Shown here: positions 55,542 through 64,000 of the stretch, in pieces
Layout: each line of letters begins with the position of its first letter
Numbering within the stretch: the first letter of the stretch is position 1
Source: Notamacropus eugenii
Taxonomy: Eukaryota > Chordata > Mammalia > Diprotodontia > Macropodidae
DNA length: 64,000 nt
Reading direction: 5' to 3'
NCBI RefSeq assembly: GCF_028372415.1
Contig: NC_092877.1
Span: 246,531,536-246,595,535 of the forward strand
Notes under the pieces: model-generated
The model's input: the letters and a program-made list of their open reading frames with translations, nothing else
Told to the model about the DNA's origin: nothing
Databases searched by the model: none
Translations under genes and position numbers: made by a program

Positions 55542-57560
55542 AAAACTTTGAGTTTCGATTTCTCTCTTGTCCTTCCTCCCCACACATACACACTAAGAAG
55601 ACATGCAATTCAATATAGGTTATACAGGTGTAGTCATGCATGGCACTTCCATAATCATCATGATGTTAACGAATAACTATATTTCCCCTCATCCTATCCT
55701 GTCCCACATTTATTCTATACTCTCTTTTGATTGTCCTTCCTCAAAAATGTTTACTTCCAAATACAGCCTCCCCCTATTTGTCCTCCCTTCTATTATCCTG
55801 CAACCACCACACATCCCTTTCCTCCCTACTTTCCTGTACTGTAAGACAGATTTTCATATCAAATTGAGTGTACATGTTATTCCCTCATTAAGCCAAATAT
55901 GATGAGACTAAGGTTCACAATTTCCCTCTCACCTCCCCCCTCTACCACTCCATTGAAGAAACTTTTTCTTGCCTCTTTTATGGGAGATGTAATTTCCCTC
56001 CATTATATTTCTCCCTTTTTCCTTCTCCAAATATATTTTTCTCTCACTTCTCAATTTTTCTTAGATATCATTCCTTCATATTTAGCTCACCCTGTTTCAT
56101 CTTTCTGTATGTATACAATGATTCCAACTACCTTAATACTTAAAAAAGTCTCGAGAGTTACAAATATTGTTTTTCCATGTAGGAATGTAAACAGTTCAGC
56201 TTTAGTAAGTCCCTTATGATTTCTCTTTCCTGCTTACCTTTTCATGCTTCTCTTGATTCTTCTATTTGAAAGTTAATTTTTTTGTTCAATTCTGGTCTTA
56301 TCATCAAGAATGCTTGAAAGTCTTCTATTTCTTGAATGTTCATTTTTCCCTTGAAGTATTATACTCAGTTTTGCTGGGTAGGTGATTCTTGATTTTAATC
56401 CTAGCTCATTTGATCTCTGGAATAACATATTCCAAGTCCTTCAATCCCTTAATATAAAAGCTACTGGATCTTGTGTTATCCTGATTGTATTTCTACAATA
56501 GTTGAATTGCGTCTTTCTGACTCTTTGCTATGTTTTCTCCTTGAGCTGGAAGCACTGAAATTTGACTACAGTATTCCTAAGAGTTTTCCTTTAGGGATCA
56601 CTTTTAGGAGCTGATTGGTGTATTCTTTCAATATCTATTTTACCCTCTGTTTCTGGAATATCACGGCAGTTTTCCTCAACAATTTCTTGAGAGATAAAAT
56701 CCAGGATCTTTTTATGATTATGCCTTTCAGGTGATCCAATATTTTTTTTTAAATTATATCTCCTGGATGTAATTTATAGATAAGTTGTTTTGGTTTTTTT
56801 CCAATAAGACATTTCCCATTATCAGTTATTTATTCCTTTGAATTTATTTTACAATAACCTTTTTCTTTGTTTTTTCATAAAGTCATTACCTTCTATCTAC
56901 TCCATTCTAAAATTTAAGGAATTATTTTCTTCAGTGACCTTTTCCCACCTGGCCAATTATATTTTTTCAGGCATTCTTCTCCTGGCTTACTTTTTGGAAA
57001 AAATTGGCAAAAGTCATTTGAGTTAGTCTATTTTTTAAAGTGTTATTTTGTTCAGCATTTTGGGGTCAAGTTTAGGAAACAATTGACTCGGTTTTCTTGG
57101 TTTTCTTGCATCACTCTCATTTCTCTTTCTGATTTTATCTTTACTTCACTTACTGATTTTCAAAATCCTTTTTAAGCTATTCTGTGCCTTGATACCAATT
57201 CATATTTTTCTTGGAGACTTTGAGTGTAAGAGCTTTGACGTTCTTGCCTTTTCTTATTTGTATATTTTGTTCTTCCTTGTCATTGAAGTAAAATTCTATA
57301 GTCTGATTCTTTTTTCTGATATTTGCCCTTTTCCTCAGTGCTTTACTTGATTTTTGAACTTTTTGTCAAGGTACTTCTCTGCTTCCAGGGGGGTGGGGTG
57401 GTATACTATCACCTCCTCTATCATCCCAACAATCTGTTGACTTAGAATTCCAGAAACAGATGCTGCTTCCGCCCTTGCTACTATAGGATCCTCAATTTCC
57501 TCTGTCACTGAGGGGTTCAACCAGAACTGTCTGCTCTTTCACAATTCAAAAAGGTTTTTT
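55542..57560 (-). mobile_element. HAL1 copy 7, 5' part
   Basis: It resumes exactly after the TSD of copy 8 (aaaactttgagtttcg). It runs through the post-ORF1 segment, a decayed microsatellite site (about 56105), ORF1 (about 57340-56270) and a short 5' UTR to about 57560. The 5' UTR is shorter than in other copies. The ORF1 N-terminus (complement of gaagtaaaattctatagtct) is degraded, so copy 7 is older than copy 8, as nesting requires. Confidence 0.85.
56270..57340 (-). pseudogene. HAL1 ORF1 (broken, old)
   Basis: Plus-strand blocks ttgctgggtaggtgattctt, aatcctagctcatttgatct, atcttgtgttatcctgattg and ttttcctcaacaatttcttg are the complement of the C-terminal domain and RRM. The coiled coil follows to about 57200. 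No long frame remains. Confidence 0.75.
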
Positions 57561-58229
57561 GTTCTACTTACTTTCCAAATGATCCAGGGCATTTCCATTC
57601 CCGTTCCCCTCTCTTCTCTTGTAGGGCAATACATATTACTATTGTCCATTGCATGTATGTTAAAACAATTTTTAGCATTTATTATTAAATTTTTGAGTTC
57701 CATATTCTCTCCCTTCCTCCCAACCCACGCATCCTCATTGAGAAAACAAGCAATTCAATACAGGTCATACATGGTTAACAATGCAAAGTAATTCCATAAC
57801 AGTTATGTTGTGAAAGATCAGCCGCATTTTCCTCTATCCTATCCTGCCCTCCATTTATTCCATTCTCTTCCTTGATGGGTGTTCCCACAATAGTGTCTGT
57901 TTCTGATTATCCTTTTCCCCAATTTTCTGTCCCTTCTATTACCTTTCATCTCCAATGCCCTTTCCCCTTGCCTTCCTGTAGGGTTAAAATAGATTTCCAC
58001 ATCCAGTTGTGGGTGTATTATTCTTTCCTTATACCAAATCCCATGAGAGTAAGACTCCTTTATTTCCTTTCATCTCCCCCCTCTTCCTCTCCATTGTAAA
58101 ACTCTTTCTTCCCTCGTTTATGTGACATGATTTGCTACATTCTACCTCTTTCTTTCTCTTAATAACAGTACATTCCACTCAATAGTAAATTTTATTTTTT
58201 AGGTATACTCCCTTCATATTCACATACAT

Positions 58230-58452
58230 CCACCCACCCATATGTGTGTATGTATGTATATATGTATGTATGTATGTGTATATATGTACACACATACTTC
58301 TCCATAAATGATGTACACATACATACATACCCACATGCACCTATATATGTATATATGTGTGTGTGTGTATGTCAGTGTGTGTATTCATATATACCCCCAA
58401 CATATATATGTTTGTCTGTATGCGTTTGCTTGTACGTATGTATATATTTCCT
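58230..58452. repeat. TATG/GT microsatellite inside HAL1 copy 9
   Basis: An expanded and interrupted repeat at the same position, after ORF1, where other HAL1 copies carry AC/GT or TC tracts. The Cys/Tyr/Val-rich plus-strand frame here is a translation of the repeat. Confidence 0.9.
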
Positions 58453-58599
58453 CTAACAACCCTAAAACTTAAAAATGTCTCATGAGTTACAAATAGCATT
58501 TTTCCATGTATGAATGCAAACACTGCAGCATTAATAAGTTTCTTAAGACATCTGTCCTGTTTGCTTGTCATGTTTCTCTTGATTCTGGTATTTGAAAGT

Positions 58600-59345
58600 T
58601 AGATTTTCTATTCAGGTCTGGTCTTTTCAACAAGAATGCTTGGAAATTCTCTCTTTCATTGAAATTCCATTTTTTCTGCTCTAGTATTATACTCAGTTTT
58701 GCTGGGTAGGTGATTCTTGGTTTTTATCCTATTTCCTTTGATCTCTGGAATACCATATTCAAAAACCTTCAATCCGTTAGTGTAGAGGCTGCTAAATCCT
58801 GTGTTATTCCAATTACATTTCCAAAATACTTGAATGACTTCTTTCTGGTTGTTTACAATATTTTCCCCTTGAACTGGGAGCTCTGGAATTTGGCTACAAT
58901 ATTCCTAGGAGTTTTTATTTTGGAATATCTTTCAGGAGAGGAGCAGTGAATTCTTTCCATTTATCTTTTTCCCTCTGTTTCTAAAATGTCAGGGCAGTTT
59001 TCCTAGACAATTTCATGGAAGATGATGTCTTAAGTCTTTTCTTTTATCATGGTTTTCAGGTTGCCTAATAATTTTTAAATTATCTCTCCTGGATCTATTT
59101 TACAGATCAGTTATTTTTCCAGTAAGATGCTTCACACTATCTTACATTTTTTCATTCTTTTGGTTTTGTTTTGTAATTTCTTGGCTTCTCATAAAGGCAT
59201 TAGGTTCCATCTGTTCCATTCTAACTTTTAAAGAACGGTTATCTTCAGTGAGCTTTTGAACCTCCTTTTTCTATTTTGCCAATTTTGCTTTTTAAAGCTT
59301 TTTTCTCCTCATTGGCTTTTTGGACCACTTTTGCCATTTGGGTTA
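58600..59345 (-). pseudogene. HAL1 ORF1 partial (broken)
   Basis: Plus-strand ttgctgggtaggtgattctt, ccattagtg-like, gtgttattccaattacattt and ttggctacaatattcctagg mirror the C-terminal domain and RRM. The coiled coil starts at about 59180. The N-terminal quarter is absent. Confidence 0.75.
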
Positions 59346-59352
59346 GTCTATT

Positions 59353-59843
59353 TTTTTTTCATTTTTTAAATTAATTTTGTTTATTTTCATTGTTCTACAC
59401 TCACTACCTTATAAAACATATTTTCCTCCTCCTTCTCCCCTAATTTACCCCTCCCTCCCCTAGTTACCATACAGTTTTATATAGGTTCTACACATACATT
59501 CTATTAAATACATTTTCACCAATAGTTGTTCTGTATAGAAGAATGAAAATAAATGGGGGAAATCATATAGCAGACGAAAAGCTAGTATGAAAGAAAATGA
59601 TCTCCTACATTCTTTGACTGAATTCTATAGTTTGTTCTCTGAATGTAGAAGGCATTTTGCCTTAAAAGACTATGGGGAATTTTTAAGTCCTTGCATTGCA
59701 GTGAAGTTCCAAGTCTACCAGAAAAAGCTCTCATGCTGTGGTAATTACCATACACAGAGTTCTCTTAGTTCTGCTCATTTCTCTTGGCATCAGCTCATAT
59801 AAGTCTTTCTAGGTCTCTCTGAACTTTTCTGTTCATCATTTTA
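59353..59843 (-). mobile_element. L1 3' end, 5'-truncated (about 490 bp)
   Basis: It begins with an A-rich tail complement and ttctacactcactaccttat, then follows the L1 3' UTR (tagaaggcattttgcctta, agttccaagtctaccagaaa, gttctgctcatttctcttgg). It stops where a second L1 3' end begins at 59844. The ORF2 C-terminus is missing. Confidence 0.88.
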
Positions 59844-60195
59844 TTTATTGATTTATTTATTTTTTTAATGTTCTACAACCACTGCCATAAAACTGAGATT
59901 CTCCCCACCACCTACCCCCACAACCCCCCTTCCTCCCCAAGACGGCACACAATTCCATATAGGATCTACATATATTTTCCTATTGAATGCCTTTTCACAA
60001 TAGTCATGTTGTGTAGACGAATTAAATTAATAAATCATATAACAAATCAAAACATAATACACACACACACACACAAACATGATCTGCTACATTCTGAGAA
60101 TGAATCCCATAGTTCTTTCTCTGTGTGTAGAAGGCATTTTGCCTTAGAAGACCATTGGGAATTTTTTTTAAGTTCTTGCATACGAAGTTCCAAGT

Positions 60196-60639
60196 CTACC
60201 AGAAAAATCTTTCACACACTGTGGTCGTTGCTGTGCACAAAGTTCTCCTGGTTCTGCTCCTTTCCTTGAGCATCATATCATGCAAGTCTTTCCAGGCCTC
60301 TCTGAAGTCTTCTTGTTCATCATTTCTTATGGTGCAATAGTACTCCATTTCATTCATATGCCATAATTTATTCAGCCATTCCCCAATTGAAGGGCATCTC
60401 CTTGATTTCCAGTTTTTGGCAACTACAAAGAGTGCTGCTATAAATATTTTTGTACATGTGGAACCCTTTCCCATTTTTATGATCTCTTGGGGATACAGTC
60501 CTAGTAGTGATATTGCTGGGTCAAAGGACCCATGCACATTTTTGGAGCCCTTTGGGCATAGTTCCAGAATGGTTGGATCAGCTCCTACTTCCACTAAGGG
60601 TGAATTAGTGTTCCAACTCTCCCACATCCTCTCCAACAT
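60196..60639 (-). pseudogene. L1 ORF2 C-terminal domain, 147-codon open stretch
   Basis: The frame contains TCTKIFIAALFVVAKNWKSR, CPSIGEWLNKLWHMNEMEYY and EDFREAWKDLHDMMLKERSR. These are the marsupial version of the conserved L1 ORF2 terminus (human KLWYIYTMEYYAAIKND). This domain follows the RT and includes the region that binds RNA. It is open here, but upstream frames are broken. Confidence 0.9.
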
Positions 60640-61765
60640 TTATCATCTCCTTGTTCTGTCACATTTTCCAATCAGCTAGTTGCGCTGTGGTACCTCAGAG
60701 TTTGTTTGTTTGTTTGTCTGTCTGTTTGTTTGATTTGCATCTATCTAACCAATAGTGATTTAGAGAATTTTTTTTTCATATTACTATAGATATCTTTAAT
60801 TTCTTCCTCTGAAAACTGCCTGTGCATATCTTTTGACCATTAACAATTAGGGAATCATTTGTATTTTTGTACATTTGACTTAGTTCTCTATATGTTTTAG
60901 AAATAAGGCCTTGTTTTCCAAACATTAGCTGCAAAAATTGTTTCCCAGTTTTCTGCATAATCTTATCCCAGAAGCTGGGGTCTTTGGGTTTATCATACAG
61001 TAGAATGCTACTGTCATTGCCTACTGTGTATTGAGTACCTAGCTTAGTGCACTTGTCTACCCTTCTGTTTCTTAGCTAGCACTAAGTGGTTTTGATAATT
61101 GTTGCTTTATAGTACAATTTGAGATGTGGTAGAGCTAGGTCATCTTCTCTTGCATTTCTTTTCATTAGTCACCTTGTTATTCTGCACCTTTTCTTCCTCC
61201 AGTTGTATTTTGATATTTGTTTCCAGCTCTAGAAAATAAATATCTGAGAGATTGATTGGTATGGCACTAAATGAGTAAATTAATTTAGGTAGAATTGTCA
61301 TTTATATTACATTGCCTCGGCCTGCCCATCAGCCACTGGTATTTTTCCACTTGCATAGACTTGATTTTATTTGTACAAAAAAATGTCTTGTAAATGTGTT
61401 CATATAGTTCTTGGGTTTGCTTTGGCAGGCAAACTACCCAAATATTTCATAATGTCTACTTGAGCAACTTTGCCAAATTTGTTTATTATCTAAAGTAGTA
61501 TTTTACTTGAGTCTCAGGTATTCTCTAAGTATATCATCATATAATCTGAAAAGAGTGATAACTTAGTTTCTTCTTTGACTATTCTAACTCCTTCAGTTTA
61601 TTGATCTTTTCTAATTGCTATAGCTAACATTTCTATTACCATAATGAATAACAGTGATGATGATGGACATCCTTGTTTCACCCCTAATCTTACTGGGAAT
61701 TCATCTAGCTTATCCCCATTGCATATGACACTTACTGAAGTGTTTAGGTAGATATTGCTTATTAT

Positions 61766-62368
61766 TTAATGGAAAGTTTCCTGTGTTTCCGTGTTCTCCA
61801 GTGTTTTGAATAGTAATGGATGTTGCATTTTGTCTAAAGCTTTTTCTTTATCTATTGAGATAATCACATGTTTTCTGTTAGTTTTTTTGTTGATATGATA
61901 GATAATGTTAATAGTTTTCCTGATATTGAACCAGCCTTGCATTTCTTTTATGAATCCTACCTGATCATAATGTATTATTCTCACAATAATCTGTATATTC
62001 TTTTAGCTAAAATCTTATTCAAAATTTTCCCACCTATATTCATTAGAGAAACTAGTCCACATTTTTCTTTCTATGTTTTCTCTCTCCTTTGTTTAGGGAA
62101 CAAAACTATATTTGTAACATAAAAAGAATTTGCCAAGACTCCTTGTCCCCAGTTTTTCAAATAGTGCATGTAATATTGAAATTAACTCTTCTTTAAATGT
62201 TTGATAGAATTCACTTGCAAATCCATCTGGCCCTTGTGATATTTTCCTGGGTAGTTCATTGATGACTTGTTCAATTTCTTTTTCTGAGGTGGGATTGTTT
62301 AAATATTCAACTTCCTCTTCTGTTAATCTGGGCAATTTATATTTTTTTAAAATATTTACCCATCTCAT
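61766..62368 (-). pseudogene. L1 ORF2 pre-RT and RT motif A remnants
   Basis: The frame at 62093-62368 reads [20 protein letters not shown] and [20 protein letters not shown] (human ELPTKKSPGPDGFTAEFYQ). The frame at 61766-61984 reads [19 protein letters not shown] and then [20 protein letters not shown], with motif A aspartate present. The two frames are out of register, and motifs B and C downstream are decayed. Confidence 0.9.
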
Positions 62369-62535
62369 TTAGATTTTCGAATTTATGGGAATGAAGTTGT
62401 GCAAAGTCATTACAAATTATTCTTTTAATTTCCTATTCATTTCAGGTGAGTTCAGTCCTATCATTGTTGATATTGGTAATTTGGATTTCTTCTCTCTTTT
62501 TTTAAATCAAATTGATCAAAAGTTTATCAATTTTA

Positions 62536-62745
62536 TTAGTTTATTTCATAAAACCAATTATTGATTTTATATATTAGTTCCACTGTTTTCAAAATTTCAA
62601 TTTTATTAATATCTCCTTTGGTCTTCAGTATTTCTAATTTGGTATTTACTTGTGGATTTTCAATTTGTTCTTTTTCTTGCTTTTTCAGCTGCATGCCCAA
62701 GTGATTGATCTCTTCTTTCTCTATTTTATTCATGGATGCATTCAA
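62536..62745 (-). pseudogene. L1 ORF2 linker region
   Basis: The frame reads MNASMNKIEKEEINHLGMQL and then LKTKGDINKIEILKTVELIY, the charged linker between endonuclease and RT. This is exactly the part that should lie upstream of the EIF3L junction at 40419 and is absent there. Confidence 0.8.
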
Positions 62746-63339
62746 AGATATTAAACTTCCCCTAAGAAGTCCTTTTGCAGTATCCCATAAGATTTCGTAA
62801 GTTGTCTCATTACTGTCATTATCTTGAATTAAGCTGTTGATTGTTTATATGATTTCTTACTTAACCCTCTCCTTCTTTAGGATTGCATTTTTTTACTTTC
62901 TAATTAATGTTTGTTTTATCTTTCCATAGCATTTATTACATATAAATTTTACTGCCTTATGGTCTGAGAAGGGTACATTGACTGTCTCTGCTTTTCTACA
63001 CTGGGGTTTTTAGAACCTTAAAACATGGTCAGTTTTTGTACAAGTGCCATGTACCGCTAAGAAAAAGCTATATTCCTTTCTATTCTCATTGAATTTTCTA
63101 CAGAAATCTATCATATCTACCTTATCCAGAGTTTTATTTAACTCCTCAACTCCTTTCTTGTTTATTTTAAGGTTAGATTTATCAAGTTCAGAGAGAGAGA
63201 GAGGTTGAGGTCTCTGACTAGTATGGTTTTGCTGTTTCTTCCTCTAACTTCCTTAAGTTCTCCAAGAATTTGGATGCTGTGCCACTTGGAGCTCATATAT
63301 TTATTAATGACTTTGCTTCATTGTCTGTGGTGTCTTTTA

Positions 63340-63688
63340 GCAGCATATAGTTTCCTTCCTTATCTCTTTTGATTAGATGTATTTCTGCTTTTGCTTTGTC
63401 TGAGATTAGGATTGCTACCTCGGCTTTTCTTACATCAGCTGAAGCACAATATATTCTGCTCTAACCTTTTGCTTTTACTCTGTATGCATCCCCCTGTTTC
63501 AAATGTCTTTCTTTTAAACAACATATTGTTGGATTATTGCTTTTAATCCATTCTGCTATCCATCTCCGTTTTGTGGGAGAGTTCATTCCATTCACATTCA
63601 CAGTTGTGATTACAATCTGTGTCTTTCCCTTCATCCTCTTTCCCACCTTTTGTGCTTTTAGTTCTCTTGCCTCCCTTCCCCTCCTCAA
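63340..63688 (-). pseudogene. L1 ORF2 endonuclease N-terminus
   Basis: The frame at 63461-63688 contains ITTVNVNGMNSPTKRRWIAE, SNNPTICCLKERHLK and QGDAYRVKAKG. The APE-type L1 endonuclease begins ITILTLNVNGLN...IQETHL in human. The Asn of the NVNG motif and the Glu of the ERHL motif are visible. The start codon is probably at about 63640, and later parts of the endonuclease are frame-broken. Confidence 0.9.
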
Positions 63689-64000
63689 TAGTTTTTTTTT
63701 CTTTTGACGACCACCTCCCGTACTCTTCCTTTCCTTCTTTCAGCCTCCCTCCCTTTCACTCCTTTTCACCCTTGCTACTTCTTCCCTCCCTTTTAACTTC
63801 CCCTCCCTTTTCTTTCCCCTTCCCCTCCTACTGCCCATAGAGCTAGTTAGATTTATAGACTTAACTGAGTTTGTTATTCCCTCTTTGAACCAAATCACAT
63901 GAGAAAATCTCAAACAATGCTCATCTCCCTCCCCTCTTTCCCTCTACTACACTGTAATTTTGTGCTTCTTCCTGTGATGTAATTTACCATTTTCTGCTTC
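63689..64000 (-). other. L1 inter-ORF region (edge of window)
   Basis: Pyrimidine-rich on the plus strand. Landmarks tttgttattccctctttgaa, ccaaatcacatgagaaaat and cacactgtaatttt match, in order, the post-ORF1 segment of the HAL1 copies and 16290-16430 of the old L1. ORF1 should lie just beyond 64000. Confidence 0.75.

Larger units (their letters stand above)
57585..59345 (-). mobile_element. HAL1 copy 9, both ends missing
   Basis: It starts in the post-ORF1 segment (cttctcttgtagggcaatac), lacking about 150 bp of the 3' end. It runs through a long TATG/GT-rich microsatellite (58230-58450) and ORF1 (about 58600-59345), ending within the coiled coil where an L1 3' end begins. Its missing 3' piece may have been lost when copy 7 arrived. 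Confidence 0.82.
59844..64000 (-). mobile_element. L1 with most of ORF2, running off the window
   Basis: The plus strand starts with an A-rich tail complement (tttatttattgatttattta) and the L1 3' end (gttctacaaccactgccata). It continues through the 3' UTR, with a CA repeat at 60058-60075, and then ORF2 in reverse to its start near 63645. The inter-ORF segment follows to the window edge. At least two internal deletions exist relative to the L1 at 34486: near 60960 (about 350 bp) and near 61460. Confidence 0.92.

Overview
The window looks like intergenic or intronic DNA from a marsupial, possibly a didelphid opossum, though the species cannot be fixed from sequence alone. The evidence is the repeat content: L1 and half-L1 (HAL1) elements with a 5' end of the GGCGGAGCCAAGATGGCGGAGTA type, tRNA-derived CORE-type SINEs, an RTE-type SINE with an (AAC)n tail, L2 and CR1/L3 3' ends, a mariner-like hairpin MITE and one class II-like endogenous retrovirus. 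I found no intact host gene, host exon, tRNA or rRNA gene. Nearly every open frame over 60 codons is a retroelement remnant or its antisense shadow.

Layout. 1-6 kb: AT-rich unique sequence, two SINEs, two plus-strand 3' ends of an old L1 and an L2 end. 6-12 kb: two plus-strand HAL1s, one lacking nearly all of ORF1 and one with a perfect 12-bp target-site duplication (TSD). 14.5-18.5 kb: an old minus-strand L1 whose ORF2 lacks its reverse-transcriptase (RT) core. 19-25.6 kb: SINE, L2 and L1 fragments, and a HAL1 inserted in an L2. 25.6-28.6 kb: the largest repeat-poor block, with homeodomain- and octamer-like motifs, followed by a probable solo LTR. 28.6-33.8 kb: minus-strand HAL1 and an old L1/HAL1 5' half. 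34.5-41.8 kb: the most unusual locus. The 3' half of a minus-strand L1 is fused upstream to a 3'-truncated retrocopy of host EIF3L, and a plus-strand HAL1 later landed in the L1 part. 43.6-47.0 kb: a short ERV with paired LTRs. 47.7-50.6 kb: the best-preserved HAL1, whose 361-codon ORF1 has a single stop. 51.1 kb: a MITE. 52.4-59.3 kb: three minus-strand HAL1 copies, one nested in another with a 15-bp TSD. 59.35-64 kb: two L1s, the second nearly full for ORF2 and running off the window.

How the parts relate. HAL1 carries the L1 5' UTR, ORF1 (coiled coil, RRM, C-terminal domain) and inter-ORF/3' sequence but no ORF2, so it must have used L1 ORF2 protein in trans. The L1s in the same window show that ORF2 (endonuclease, RT motifs A-C, C-terminal domain). 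The same machinery accounts for the SINEs and for the EIF3L copy. The best candidate for an undescribed event is the EIF3L::L1 chimera, which lacks a poly(A) tail at the junction and fits template switching during L1 reverse transcription.
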